A stretch of DNA of 64,000 nucleotides from Harryflintia acetispora (GCA_004340125.1 SLUK01000013.1:42240-106239); one strand, 5' to 3'. Counted from the first letter of the stretch, positions 33,395-42,187 are shown. Numbers and translations are program-made. The notes: generated by a model not told the origin, from the letters alone.

Positions 33395-34390
33395 ATGAAG
33401 GAAGTCACCATTGGGAAAAACGACGCCGGGCAGCGGCTGGACAAGTTCTTATTTAAAACCTTCCCCGACCTGCCCGCCTCGATTCTCTATAAGTCGATCC
33501 GCCTCAAACGGATCAAGGTCGGCGGCAAGCGCGCCGCGATCGGCCAGGTGCTCTGCGAGGGCGACCGGCTGCAGCTCTACGTCAACGACGAATTCCTCGG
33601 CCAGGCGCAAAAGCGGGAGCTCTTCCACGCGGTGCCAAAGGCGCTGGAAATCGTCTACGAGGACCAGAACCTCCTGCTGCTCGACAAGCCCGCGGGGCTC
33701 CTCTGCCACGAGGACCAGCGCGAGCGGCGGGACACGCTCGTCAACCGGATGCTATGCTACCTCTACGAGAAGGGCGAATACGACCCCGCCGCCGAGCAGA
33801 GCTTCACCCCGGCGCTCTGCAACCGGATCGACCGCAATACCGGGGGACTGGTGATCGCCGCCAAGACGGCGGCGGCGCTGCGGGAGATGGACGAGCTGCT
33901 GCGCAGCCGCGGGGTCGAGAAGCAGTATCTGTGTATCGCGCTCGGGCGGCTGCCGAAGGAGCGCGACCTGCTGCGCGGCTACCACACCAAGGACGAGGCG
34001 AAGGGCCTCGTCAAAATTACCCCCGCCCCGCGCGAGGGAGCGCGCACCGCGCTGACCGAATACCGGGTGCTGGACTGCAAGGACGGGCTCTCGCTGCTGC
34101 TTGTCACCCTGCACACCGGGCGCACCCATCAGATCCGCGCCCATCTGGCCGCGGTCGGCCACCCGCTGCTGGGGGACACCAAATACGGCACCGCGAAGCA
34201 GAACGAGCGCTATGGCGAGCGCCGGCAGATGCTCTGCTCGTTTTCGCTGCGCTTTCCCGACCTGCCGCAGCACAGCGCGCTGCACGCGCTGTCCGGGCGG
34301 CGCTTCCAGGTGGGGCAGGTGGAGTTCCTGTCGCGTTACTTTACAGACTATCAAAACTTTCCAATAAGGGGAACAGAGGATGAATGTTAA
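33395..34390 (+). CDS. RluC/RluD-type ribosomal RNA pseudouridine synthase
   Basis: A 331-residue enzyme. An S4 RNA-binding domain (residues 12-70) precedes the catalytic domain. The catalytic motif NRIDRNTGGLVIAAKT contains the essential Asp (near residue 148), and LHTGRTHQIRAHLA is motif III. It converts uridine to pseudouridine in 23S rRNA. It begins four bases after the EpsG-like stop and overlaps the SGNH gene by 11 bp. A housekeeping enzyme thus sits inside a polysaccharide operon, probably by genome packing. Confidence 0.93.
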   Translation: MKEVTIGKNDAGQRLDKFLFKTFPDLPASILYKSIRLKRIKVGGKRAAIGQVLCEGDRLQLYVNDEFLGQAQKRELFHAVPKALEIVYEDQNLLLLDKPAGLLCHEDQRERRDTLVNRMLCYLYEKGEYDPAAEQSFTPALCNRIDRNTGGLVIAAKTAAALREMDELLRSRGVEKQYLCIALGRLPKERDLLRGYHTKDEAKGLVKITPAPREGARTALTEYRVLDCKDGLSLLLVTLHTGRTHQIRAHLAAVGHPLLGDTKYGTAKQNERYGERRQMLCSFSLRFPDLPQHSALHALSGRRFQVGQVEFLSRYFTDYQNFPIRGTEDEC

Positions 34391-35531
34391 AATCGACCGC
34401 AGCCGCCGTCCGAGGCGCAATTACACCGTCTTGGTGGCGGTGATCGCCATTTTGCTGGCGATCATTATCCCGACCGGGCTGATCCTGCTCAAAAACGGCT
34501 TTCAAAAAGAGAACCCCCTGCCGCCCGAGGAGCCCGAAAGCCTGCCCTCCTCCAGCGAGGAGTCCTCGTCCGAGCCCGAGGAGGAGCCGGTCTTCAACCT
34601 CTCTTCCCTCTACCTTGGGGTGCCCGAGAGCGTGCAGGTCGAGCAGAGCTATTTCGACGATGCGGCCTTCTTCGGGGATTCGATCACCAACGGGATTTCG
34701 GTTTACGCCTTCATGTCCAATGCCGAGGTGATCGCCGCCACCGGGGTCAACCCGGACAGCGTGCTCACCAAGGAGGCCGTCCCCGTCGAGGGCGAGGAGC
34801 AGCGGATCACCATGATCGAGGCGCTGCGGCGGGCCGACCCCAAAAAGATTTACATCCAGCTGGGGGCCAACTGGGTGGGGACCAACACTGGGATCGACAA
34901 GGAAACCTTCCTGCACCACTATCGCGACATGCTGCGCCGGATCCGCAGCGAGCACCCGCAGAGCGTCGTCTACCTGCAGTCGATGTTCCCGGTCTCCCGT
35001 GCCTTCTCCTCCAACGAGAACGGCAAGAACGGGAACGGCCTGACCATCGAAATTATAAAGGATTATAACGAGTCGCTGCGCCAGCTCGCCAGCGAGGAAG
35101 CGGTCTTTTATCTGGACATCTACCCCGCCCTGGCAGACGAGGAGGGATACCTCCCCGACGACGCGACCGCCGACGGCATGCACCTGACCTCGCAGTATTA
35201 CGAGCACTGGTTCCATTTCCTGCGCACCCACACCGTCGAGGGGGCGATCACCGCCGCCGGGTTTGACCCCGGGCGGGAGCTGGTCTTCCCCGCCCCGCCC
35301 GAGCTCCCCAAAGAGGAAACGTCCTCCAATGAGTCCGCGTCCTCCGAGGAGGACGCGACCTCTTCACAGGATGAGAGCTCCTCCAGCCCTGCTCCGCCGG
35401 AGAGCTCTTCCCCTGACGAGCAGGCCGTGCAGGCCGCCGCCCAGGACTCCGTGAGCGCGTCGCAGCAGTCCGCGGAACCGTCCGACGAAGAACCGGTCAT
35501 CCTCGACGAGGACGGCGAAGCGCTCCAGTAG
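34380..35531 (+). CDS. Membrane-anchored SGNH/GDSL esterase
   Basis: A 383-residue protein with one N-terminal membrane helix (residues 15-37) and no signal cleavage, then a Ser/Glu/Pro spacer. The SGNH fold follows: block I FGDSITNG with nucleophile Ser, block III QLGANWVGTN with Asn, and block V DGMHLT with Asp and His. A ~90-residue C-terminal tail is Ser/Glu/Asp-rich and low in complexity. The enzyme would act outside the membrane, removing or moving acyl groups on the polysaccharide made by its operon. ATG overlaps the rlu gene. The tail may extend through the wall. Confidence 0.9.
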   Translation: MNVKIDRSRRPRRNYTVLVAVIAILLAIIIPTGLILLKNGFQKENPLPPEEPESLPSSSEESSSEPEEEPVFNLSSLYLGVPESVQVEQSYFDDAAFFGDSITNGISVYAFMSNAEVIAATGVNPDSVLTKEAVPVEGEEQRITMIEALRRADPKKIYIQLGANWVGTNTGIDKETFLHHYRDMLRRIRSEHPQSVVYLQSMFPVSRAFSSNENGKNGNGLTIEIIKDYNESLRQLASEEAVFYLDIYPALADEEGYLPDDATADGMHLTSQYYEHWFHFLRTHTVEGAITAAGFDPGRELVFPAPPELPKEETSSNESASSEEDATSSQDESSSSPAPPESSSPDEQAVQAAAQDSVSASQQSAEPSDEEPVILDEDGEALQ

Positions 35532-35544
35532 CCATCAAACAAAC

Positions 35545-35587
35545 CGCCCGCCCCCGGCAAGAGCCGGGGGCGGGCGTTCGGTTTTTT
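35545..35587 (+). terminator. Terminator of the polysaccharide operon
   Basis: CGCCCGCCCCCGGC (35545-35558), loop AAGA, and complement (35563-35576), then TTCGGTTTTTT. Confidence 0.92.
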
Positions 35588-35593
35588 GTACTT

Positions 35594-36358
35594 TTAGCGG
35601 CTGAGCACCCGCCCGTCGGTGGAAAGGACGTCCACCTGCCAGGGGATGACCTTCCCGCTTTGCCGCAGCGCCTCGCGCACCGCATGCTCAATCCCGCCGC
35701 AGCAGGGCACCTCCATGCGCACCACCCGCAGGGAGCGGATGTCGTTTTGGCTGAGGATCTCGCTAAGCTTCTCGGCGTAGTCGCACCCGTCGAGCTTGGG
35801 GCAGCCGATCAAGGTCACCCGCCCGTCCATGTACCGGCCGTGGAAATCCCCGCAGGCGTAGGCGGTGCAGTCGGCGGCGATCAGCAGGTCGGCCCCGTCA
35901 AAGTAGGGTGCGTGCACCGGCACGAGCTTTAGCTGCACCGGCCACTGGCGCAGCGCGCTGAGCGTATCGCCCCCCGGCCCAAAGGCCGGGGGATTCCCGG
36001 CGCCCGGGGCTGTTTCGCGCCCCGCCCGCTCCAGGACCCGGCTTTCACTGCCCGGGCAGCCGCAGGGAAGCCTCTCCCCGTCCGTCCCGGCTTTTTCATG
36101 GTTCGCCGCAGCCCCGGCCTTTGCAGATTGTGCGGCTTTCACGGCCGCTTCATCGTAGGCCGGGGCCTCGCGCTCCTCGAAGCTGATCGCTCCGGTGGGG
36201 CAGGCGGGCAGGCAGTCGCCCAGCCCGTCGCAGTAATCCTCCCGCAGGAGCCTGGCCTTCCCGTCCACCATCCCGATCGCCCCCTCGTGGCAGGCCTTGG
36301 CGCAGATACCGCAGCCGTTGCAGCGCTCTTCGTCTATCTTGATGATCTTCCGTTTCAT
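35594..36358 (-). CDS. Two-[4Fe-4S] ferredoxin-domain protein
   Basis: A 254-residue protein. The N-terminal ferredoxin domain has cluster motifs CNGCGICAKAC and CDGLGDCLPAC (the second with a longer spacing). A low-complexity linker with Ala/Gly/Glu covers residues 75-135. The C-terminal domain has AADCTAYACGDFH, GCPKLDGCDYAEKL and PCCGGIEHAVREAL, a Cys-rich part found in clostridial electron-transfer proteins next to hybrid-cluster or Crp-type regulators. It is divergently transcribed from a Crp/Fnr gene, which probably controls it. Role: cytoplasmic electron transfer or redox sensing. Confidence 0.82.
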   Translation of the reverse strand: MKRKIIKIDEERCNGCGICAKACHEGAIGMVDGKARLLREDYCDGLGDCLPACPTGAISFEEREAPAYDEAAVKAAQSAKAGAAANHEKAGTDGERLPCGCPGSESRVLERAGRETAPGAGNPPAFGPGGDTLSALRQWPVQLKLVPVHAPYFDGADLLIAADCTAYACGDFHGRYMDGRVTLIGCPKLDGCDYAEKLSEILSQNDIRSLRVVRMEVPCCGGIEHAVREALRQSGKVIPWQVDVLSTDGRVLSR

Positions 36359-36440
36359 TTTTTATTACCTTCCTTTCTGATACACAAAACCATTCCCTTG
36401 CCTTTCCACGGCTATCATACTATACTAAAGCTGGAATGTA

Positions 36441-36456
36441 TGTTGTTTTTCCAACA
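36441..36456. promoter_or_regulatory. Possible Crp/Fnr operator
   Basis: TGTTG-TTTTTC-CAACA inverted repeat in the 124-bp divergent region between the ferredoxin gene and the Crp/Fnr gene, close to the plus-strand start. Spacing fits a dimeric Crp/Fnr-type site. Not confirmed. Confidence 0.4.
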
Positions 36457-36482
36457 AATCTAAAAAATTGAGGAGCATCCTT

Positions 36483-37154
36483 ATGCTGGAATACCAGGAA
36501 ATCATCTTAAACGCCCCCCTTTTTCGCGGGATCGGGGCCGAAGAGCTCCCCGCCCTGCTGCAGGTCCTGCAGGGGCGGGTGCGCCGCTTTGGTGAGGGCG
36601 AGCTGCTCTTCCTGGCGGGCGAGGCGGCGCACAGCGCCGGGCTGCTGCTCGAGGGGCGGCTGCAGCTCCTGCGGGAGGAGTACGGCGGCAGCCGGACCTT
36701 GCAAGCGCAGCTTTCGCCCGGCGAGCTCTTCGGGGAGAGCCCGGCCCTCCTCCCGGACGGGGCGGGCCGGCTGCCGGTGACGGTGCAGGCGGCGGCTCCC
36801 AGCACAGTGCTGCTGCTGGAGCTCGGCCGCACGGTGGGCGGATGCCCGGGGAGCTGTAAGTGCCACCAGAAGCTGATGGAAAACCTGCTGGAGGTGCTGG
36901 CGCAAAAAAACCTGCTGCTCAACCGCAGGCTCGGGCATCTCTGCCGGCGCACCACCCGCGACAAGCTGCTTTCCTTCCTCCACGAGCAGGCGGCAGCAGC
37001 CGGGAGCAACGCCTTCGCCATCCCCTTTGACCGGCAGCAGCTGGCCGACTACCTCTGCGTCGAACGCAGCGCCATGTCGGCCGCCCTCTCCCGCCTGCGG
37101 GAGGAGGGGCTGATCAGCTATCGGCGCAGCCGCTTCTGGCTGACCGGAAAATGA
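36483..37154 (+). CDS. Crp/Fnr-family transcription regulator
   Basis: A 223-residue regulator from ATG 36483 with GAGGAG seven bases upstream. Cyclic-nucleotide-like barrel at residues 15-120, long helix, and a C-terminal winged helix with recognition segment RQQLADYLCVERSAMSAALSRL. The barrel lacks the usual cAMP-binding Arg, and a CPGSCKC stretch (near 125-131) could bind a metal or iron-sulfur cluster, as in Fnr-like sensors. This gives a plausible redox or oxygen signal. It is divergent from the ferredoxin gene. The signal is inferred from context. Confidence 0.88.
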   Translation: MLEYQEIILNAPLFRGIGAEELPALLQVLQGRVRRFGEGELLFLAGEAAHSAGLLLEGRLQLLREEYGGSRTLQAQLSPGELFGESPALLPDGAGRLPVTVQAAAPSTVLLLELGRTVGGCPGSCKCHQKLMENLLEVLAQKNLLLNRRLGHLCRRTTRDKLLSFLHEQAAAAGSNAFAIPFDRQQLADYLCVERSAMSAALSRLREEGLISYRRSRFWLTGK

Positions 37155-37164
37155 ACCGCAACCG

Positions 37165-37201
37165 ACCGCGGCCGTCCCAAAAAGGACGGCCGCGGTTTCT
37201 T
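37165..37201 (+). terminator. Terminator of the Crp/Fnr gene
   Basis: ACCGCGGCCGTCC (37165-37177) and complement (37184-37196) around CAAAAA, then TTCTT. Confidence 0.85.
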
Positions 37202-37528
37202 ACCCGGTATGAGGGTTTTTTCTCCCGGTTCGCCCTTTTCCCCTAATATCAGTCATAAATTCCCCCTCATTTTGGTGATAGGTGTCCGCGCTATGACCAC
37301 AGATGTGAATTTTTTTACTTTTCCCCATAAAATTCTATAAATTTGTATCGAATCACAGTAGAATAAAAGATAGAATGTAATTATAATAATAAATAAGGAG
37401 TGAAATCCAAGAATCTTCCGTGTATTTTGTCAAAATACTAAGTTTCTTACGACTACAATGTAAAAATTGACACAATTCGACAAAGTACTCCCTGCGATGC
37501 GCAGGATGAGAAAGGACAGCTCGGCGCT
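37202..37528 (+). other. A/T-rich upstream region of the CdaR-type gene
   Basis: About 330 bp with no gene. Far richer in A/T than the rest, with TTGTAT, TTGTCA and TTGACA boxes but no well-spaced -10. A regulated promoter is expected here; none could be fixed. Confidence 0.4.
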
Positions 37529-38656
37529 ATGGACAACATGGAAAGCATCACCCATCGATTCATCGGACTGGTCCGCCCCCTGGTGGGCGGGCGCGCGGTC
37601 TACGTCGCGGACCAGGACGCCATCATCACCGCCTCGACCGACCCGGGGCTGATCGGCCGCCGGCACGAGGGGGCGCGCGTGGCAATCCTCTCCTCCCAGA
37701 TCGTGCGGATCTCGCAGCACGACCTGCCGCAGTATCCCGGCTCGGGCGAGGGGGTCATCCTACCCCTCAGCGGCCCGGACTGGCGCGGGGCGGTCGGCAT
37801 CTGCGGCACGCCCGCCGAGGTGGAGGAGCAGGGCAATCTGCTGCGCCTCTGCCTGACGCAGCACCTCGAGCGCAGCGCCCTGGCCGGCTCCCAGCTTTAT
37901 AAGGACTACCGCCAGCGGCTGCTGCAGCTGCTGATCTACGGCGAGTGCCCCGGACAGGAGCTGCAGCGCCTGTGCACCCTGCTTGGGGTGCAGCTGCAAT
38001 TCCCCATGCGCGCGCTCGTGCTCTCCTCGGGCGGGCGCAGCATGATTAAAGACGGCTCGCTCACCGCGCTGCTGATCGACCGGGGCTTCATCAACCCGCA
38101 GCGTGACGTCTACGGCGTGGAGGGCGACCGGTTTGTGCTGCTGCGCTACGCGCCGCCGCCCGAGCCGGGCGAGCCGACGATCGCAAGGCAGCTCTATGAC
38201 CTGGTGCGCGAGCACTTCATGGTCGAGCCGGTGCTCGCGCGCGGCGAGGCATGCGAGGACTATCTGGGGCTTTGCGCGTCTTACCGCGAGGCCAACTGGC
38301 TCAGCCGGCTCGGGCAGGGGTACCGGGACATGAGCGACCGCGCGCAGGAGGCGCAATATCTGCTCGGGCAGGTGGACCCCGGGGCGTGCGAGCGCCTCAT
38401 CGGCCCGATCTACCGCGACATGCGCCATCAATTTACCGGCGAGTTCGAGGACATCATCTCCACCATTGAGTTCTACTGCACCGGCGAGGGGCTGGCCGCC
38501 GCCGCCGGGCAGCTGCACATCCACAAAAACACCCTGATCTACCGGATCAAGAAGGTCTCCTCCATCGCCGGGGTCGAGAAGGAAAGCGCCTTCGTCAAGG
38601 AATTTTTCCTGCGCCTGCTGGTGCAGTACCACCGCCAGCACACCCGCAAGCCCTAG
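37529..38656 (+). CDS. CdaR/PucR-family sugar-diacid-type regulator
   Basis: A 375-residue regulator. The N-terminal ~130 residues fit the sugar-diacid recognition domain (VGGRAVYVADQDAIITASTDP). The middle has a GGDEF-like alpha/beta region without catalytic motif. The C-terminal HTH reads LAAAAGQLHIHKNTLIYRIKKV, typical of the PucR/CdaR family. Such proteins activate genes for glucarate, galactarate or glycerate use. Two candidate ATGs (37529, 37538) share a weak AAAGGA site. No diacid catabolic genes are adjacent, though the sugar-acid island at 56031-63700 might be a distant target. Confidence 0.88.
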   Translation: MDNMESITHRFIGLVRPLVGGRAVYVADQDAIITASTDPGLIGRRHEGARVAILSSQIVRISQHDLPQYPGSGEGVILPLSGPDWRGAVGICGTPAEVEEQGNLLRLCLTQHLERSALAGSQLYKDYRQRLLQLLIYGECPGQELQRLCTLLGVQLQFPMRALVLSSGGRSMIKDGSLTALLIDRGFINPQRDVYGVEGDRFVLLRYAPPPEPGEPTIARQLYDLVREHFMVEPVLARGEACEDYLGLCASYREANWLSRLGQGYRDMSDRAQEAQYLLGQVDPGACERLIGPIYRDMRHQFTGEFEDIISTIEFYCTGEGLAAAAGQLHIHKNTLIYRIKKVSSIAGVEKESAFVKEFFLRLLVQYHRQHTRKP

Positions 38657-38657
38657 C

Positions 38658-38686
38658 TTGCAAATTTCCTGCGGCTGCGGTACAAT
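38658..38686 (+). promoter_or_regulatory. Promoter of the NimA-like gene
   Basis: -35 TTGCAA (38658-38663), 17 bp, -10 TACAAT (38681-38686). Confidence 0.75.
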
Positions 38687-38713
38687 CAGAAAAAACGCCG
38701 GAGGGGATGCCAA

Positions 38714-39181
38714 ATGAGAAGAAGGGACCGTGCGCTGCCGGAGGACGAGGCGCAAAAAATCCTGCAGGAGTGCGAATACGCCTCCCTTTGTACCGTCGGC
38801 GCCGACGGCGCGCCCTACTCTGTGCCCGTCTCCCCCGTCCTGCTACAAGGGGCGGTCTACTTCCATTGCGCCAAGCAGGGGCAAAAGCTCGATAACATTG
38901 CGCGGGACCCGCGCGTCTCGCTCTGCTGCGTGGGCAAAACCCGGCTGCTGCCGGAGGAATTCTCCACCCTGTTCGAGTCGGCGGTCGTCACCGGGCGCGC
39001 TTCGATGGTGGAGGACGAAGCGCAGAAGGTCGAGGTGCTGCGGGCCATCTGCCAGAAGTATGCCGCCTCGAATATGCACAATTTCGAGCGGGAGGTCGCG
39101 CGCTCGCTGCATCGCACCGGGATCTGCAAAATCGAGATCGAGTCGGTCACCGGCAAGGCCAAGCGCACGCCGCGGGAATAA
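38714..39181 (+). CDS. NimA-like pyridoxamine-phosphate-oxidase-fold flavoprotein
   Basis: A 155-residue split-barrel flavoprotein. ASLCTVGADGAPYSVPVSPVLLQGAVYFHC is the usual FMN-binding start of NimA/PNPOx-like proteins, and AKQGQKLDNIARDPRVSLCC follows. In anaerobes such proteins reduce small nitro compounds or flavins. ATG 38714 has GGAGGGG upstream and its own promoter. It is monocistronic with a clear terminator. Confidence 0.87.
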   Translation: MRRRDRALPEDEAQKILQECEYASLCTVGADGAPYSVPVSPVLLQGAVYFHCAKQGQKLDNIARDPRVSLCCVGKTRLLPEEFSTLFESAVVTGRASMVEDEAQKVEVLRAICQKYAASNMHNFEREVARSLHRTGICKIEIESVTGKAKRTPRE

Positions 39182-39195
39182 GCTGTAAATTGGCA

Positions 39196-39232
39196 AAGGC
39201 ACGCACTTTTTAAAGTGCGTGCCTTCGTTTTT
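39196..39232. terminator. Terminator after the NimA-like gene
   Basis: AAGGCACGCACTTT (39196-39209) with complement (39212-39225), 2-base loop, then CGTTTTT. It also separates the converging KilA-N unit. Confidence 0.88.
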
Positions 39233-39260
39233 CCCATCGCTTTAAAACCTGAAATTCACG

Positions 39261-40121
39261 TCAATTCTTTTCGCTCTCCCCGCCGCCGGACCCGGGCAGC
39301 GCGCCGGGGCGCATCCCCTCCAGCGTGCGCAGCTGGCCCAGCGCCAGCTCATGCAGCAGCACCAGCCGCTCGGACTGGCTCTTGCCCTGCCCGATCAGGA
39401 TGGCGTTGTAGCTCTCGAGGTTGGCCAGCACCAGGAGCTGGTGCAGCCCCGCATCGTCGCGCAGGTTGCCCGCCCTTTTGGGATTTTGCTCCCGCCACTG
39501 CCGGGCGGTCATCCCGAACAGGGCCACGTTGAGCAGGTCCGCCTCGCTGGCATAGGTCATCGACACCTGCGCGGGGGTCAGGCGCGGAGGCAGCAGATTT
39601 TGGCGGATCGCGTCGGTATGGATGCGGTAGTTGAGCTTGGAAATCTCCCGGTTGAGGTTCCACTCCAGCGACAGGCGGCTGTTTTCGTCGCTCTTGAGGC
39701 GCTTGTAGTCCTTGATGATATAGAGCTTGAACTCGGCCGAGACCCAGGATGCGAACTCGAACGCGATGTCCGAGTGCGCGTATGTACCGCCGTACCGCCC
39801 GGCCTTGACCGTCATCCCGGCGGCGCCCACCCCGGCAATCCACTTGCTGGGCGACATGGTGAACGCGTGCAGCCCGGCCTGCTTCCTAAACCCGTCGAAT
39901 TCGACGGGTTTAAACCCGGGGTTGTGCAGGCTCTCCCACAGGCCGAGAAATTCCAGCGTATCCCGGCTGCGCATCCAGTTTTTGATCACGTCGTTCGGCT
40001 CGTCGCTGCGGTAGCGCGCGATGTCGGTCAGGGAAAGGTATTCGTTTTGGAAATCGGAAGTGTAGATGCGGATGTCCAGCCCCTTGGCGTGCAGGGTCTC
40101 CTGCACATTCTCCTTCGGCAT
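39261..40121 (-). CDS. KilA-N domain protein
   Basis: A 286-residue protein. The KilA-N DNA-binding domain covers residues ~15-125: EYLSLTDIARYRSDEPNDVI, WMRSRDTLEFLGLWE and GRYGGTYAHSDIAFEFASW. A helical C-terminal region contains SEADLLNVALFGMTARQWRE, found in many bacterial KilA-N proteins. KilA-N proteins are common in phages and mobile elements; no other phage gene is present. It is last in a tight minus-strand operon (15 bp after the methyltransferase gene). A 24-bp perfect palindrome (39888-39911) lies inside the coding sequence. Role unknown. Confidence 0.9.
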   Translation of the reverse strand: MPKENVQETLHAKGLDIRIYTSDFQNEYLSLTDIARYRSDEPNDVIKNWMRSRDTLEFLGLWESLHNPGFKPVEFDGFRKQAGLHAFTMSPSKWIAGVGAAGMTVKAGRYGGTYAHSDIAFEFASWVSAEFKLYIIKDYKRLKSDENSRLSLEWNLNREISKLNYRIHTDAIRQNLLPPRLTPAQVSMTYASEADLLNVALFGMTARQWREQNPKRAGNLRDDAGLHQLLVLANLESYNAILIGQGKSQSERLVLLHELALGQLRTLEGMRPGALPGSGGGESEKN

Positions 40122-40136
40122 GGCCGCTCCCCCCTT

Positions 40137-40868
40137 TTAGTTTTTGACGGCCGCCACCAGCAGCATCATCGGGCGGCGCATCTCGTCCGCCATCCCCGGC
40201 AGGGAGCGCATTTCCCGCGGGGGCTGCGGCTCCACGATCCGGCGCAGGGAAAGCCCGTTTTGCAGCAGGGTGTCGAGATAGGTGGTCAGGGTGCGGTGGT
40301 ACTTCACCACATGCTCGCCGAGGAAGCGCGCATCCCGCTCCCCCTCGTAGTAGTAGTTGTCCACCGGGAAGTGCAGGATTTTCCCTTCCCCATCATAGTA
40401 CCAGTCCTGGCTGCCCTCGGCGGTAAAGACGGGGTGCTCCACCGAAAAGACGAAGTCCCCGCCAACGCTCAGCCAGCCGGCGATCTTTGCCGCCAGCGTG
40501 CCGAAGTCGCGCACATAGTGTAAAGCCAAAGAGCTTAACACTATGTCGAAGCTCCCTGCGGGGAAGTCGAGGTCCTCCATCGCGGCAAGGCGGTACGCCA
40601 CCTGCGGCGCCGCCGTCTTCTCCTTGGCCACCTCGAGCATCCTCTGCGAGATGTCGGTGCCCAGCACCGAGCGAGCGCCCCCCTCGGCGGCATAGATGCA
40701 GTGCCAGCCGTAGCCGCAGCCGAGGTCCAGCACCCGCTTGCCCGCGAAATTGGGCAGCAGCTGCCGCAGCTGCTGCCACTCGCCCGCGCCCGAGAGCCCC
40801 TGCTGCGAGCGGCTCATCTGGCTGTATTTCTGGAAAAATATCGGGTCGTCATATTTGTTTTCTTTCAT
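40137..40868 (-). CDS. SAM-dependent methyltransferase (class I)
   Basis: A 243-residue enzyme with the Rossmann-fold SAM motif VLDLGCGYGWHCIYAAEGGA (near residue 46), then DIVLSSLALHYVRDF and WLSVGGDFVFSVEHP. The C-terminal part (YYYEGERDARFLGEHVVKYHRT) fits small-molecule methyltransferases. It is fourth in a five-gene operon, between the nitrilase-family gene and the KilA-N gene with gaps of 14 and 15 bp. Substrate unknown. Confidence 0.9.
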   Translation of the reverse strand: MKENKYDDPIFFQKYSQMSRSQQGLSGAGEWQQLRQLLPNFAGKRVLDLGCGYGWHCIYAAEGGARSVLGTDISQRMLEVAKEKTAAPQVAYRLAAMEDLDFPAGSFDIVLSSLALHYVRDFGTLAAKIAGWLSVGGDFVFSVEHPVFTAEGSQDWYYDGEGKILHFPVDNYYYEGERDARFLGEHVVKYHRTLTTYLDTLLQNGLSLRRIVEPQPPREMRSLPGMADEMRRPMMLLVAAVKN

Positions 40869-40882
40869 CGTAAACCTTTCCG

Positions 40883-41749
40883 CTACTCTTTTTTCGTCAA
40901 ATGCCGGTAAGCGGATACCTTGCGGTATTTGCCCAGGTCCTCCCGCCGACGGTATTCCCGGATAAAGTCGAGGTCGAAGGTGACGCAGAATACCCCGTCC
41001 TCCTCCTCGGGAGCAAGCAGCAGCGTGTTGTCCACCACCTGCCCCTCCTCATCGAAGGCCGCCGGGCTGAAGGCGCAGGAGCGTCCGAAGCGCTTGCCCG
41101 GAGGATTGGCCATCGCCACCCCGACCATATTCTCAATCGCGCGCACCGAAAGCTCCCGCAGCCTCGGGGCCATTTCGGAACAGTCGTTGGGCACCAAAAT
41201 CAGCTCGGCCCCCGCGAGCATGAGCTCTCTCGCACTCTCGGGGTACTCGCGGTCATAGCAGATCATCAGCCCGATCTTCACCCCGCAAAAGTCGGCGACG
41301 TAGAAGCCCTCCCCGCTCTCCAGGTACCGTTCCCAGTCGAAGTCACAGGTATGTACCTTGCTGTAGGTGAGCGCGATCTCCCCGTCCTTCCCGATCAGAA
41401 AGGCGGTGTTGCGCGGGTAGCGCTCCCCCCTGCTGAAGCCGGTGATCACCGCGCCGATTGAGAGCGCCTTCGCCTCCTGGCAGACGCGCCGCAGCGGTTC
41501 GCTCCCGGGGGTCAGGGCGTTTTCACAAAAATCCTTAAAGTCCGGATGGTCTCCGATCTGCGAAAGCGGCAGCAGGCTCGTAAGGATTTCTGGCGGCTGG
41601 TAGCCGGTCAAAAAGCACTCGGGGAACAGCACGAGGTCGGCCCCCTGCTCCTTTGCCACGCGTAAGAAATGCAGCGCCTCTTCGGTGTTTTGCCGCCGGT
41701 CGGTGCCGCCCACCCGGTGCTGGACCAGGGCCAGCTTGATCTTGTCCAT
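40883..41749 (-). CDS. Nitrilase-family carbon-nitrogen hydrolase
   Basis: A 288-residue amidohydrolase of the nitrilase superfamily. The catalytic triad is visible: Glu in VLFPECFLTGY (near residue 44), Lys in TYSKVHTCDF (near 130) and Cys in GLMICYDREYPESAREL (near 164). Related enzymes hydrolyse omega-amides or N-carbamoyl amines. It lies third in the operon after the GtrA-like gene. Substrate not predicted. Confidence 0.92.
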   Translation of the reverse strand: MDKIKLALVQHRVGGTDRRQNTEEALHFLRVAKEQGADLVLFPECFLTGYQPPEILTSLLPLSQIGDHPDFKDFCENALTPGSEPLRRVCQEAKALSIGAVITGFSRGERYPRNTAFLIGKDGEIALTYSKVHTCDFDWERYLESGEGFYVADFCGVKIGLMICYDREYPESARELMLAGAELILVPNDCSEMAPRLRELSVRAIENMVGVAMANPPGKRFGRSCAFSPAAFDEEGQVVDNTLLLAPEEEDGVFCVTFDLDFIREYRRREDLGKYRKVSAYRHLTKKE

Positions 41750-41759
41750 TCTTGCCGCC

Positions 41760-42173
41760 TCACTTCTTTTTAAAGATAATCAGCTTGCTGAAGAGATAGT
41801 TGAGCACGATCACCACCACATTGGAGGCGATCTTGGCGATCATGTCGTTCTGCGCCAGCAGGTCGACCGCCACGAACATGAAGGCCATGTCGAACACCCC
41901 GCTGAGCAGCCGGCAGCCGAAGAAGAGGCCCATCTCCCGCGCAATGGCGGAAAACCCTTGTGACTTGCTCTCGAAGACCCAGGTGCGGTTGGTCAGGTAA
42001 GCGAAGAGCACCGAAAGCACCCAGGCCAGGGCGTTCGCCACCAGGTAATGGATGTGCAGCAGGTCGTTTAAAGCGAAATAGGAGACGATGTTGCACAGCG
42101 TGGTCAGCACGCCGAAGACCAGGTAGAGCAGGATCTCCCTGTACTTTTTCATCAGGTTCCAAATGGTTTCCAA
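41760..42173 (-). CDS. GtrA-family membrane protein
   Basis: A 137-residue protein with four predicted helices: LYLVFGVLTTLCNIVSYFAL, YLVANALAWVLSVLFAYLTN, a third near residue 80 and VVVIVLNYLFSKLIIFKKK at the end. GtrA proteins are thought to move polyprenyl-linked sugars across the membrane. A TTG at 42173 with AAGGAG ten bases before is the likely start; ATG 42152 is an alternative. It directly follows the glycosylphosphotransferase gene, whose lipid-linked product it may help to flip. Confidence 0.88.
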   Translation of the reverse strand: METIWNLMKKYREILLYLVFGVLTTLCNIVSYFALNDLLHIHYLVANALAWVLSVLFAYLTNRTWVFESKSQGFSAIAREMGLFFGCRLLSGVFDMAFMFVAVDLLAQNDMIAKIASNVVVIVLNYLFSKLIIFKKK

Positions 42174-42187
42174 AGTGCGAATACTCC

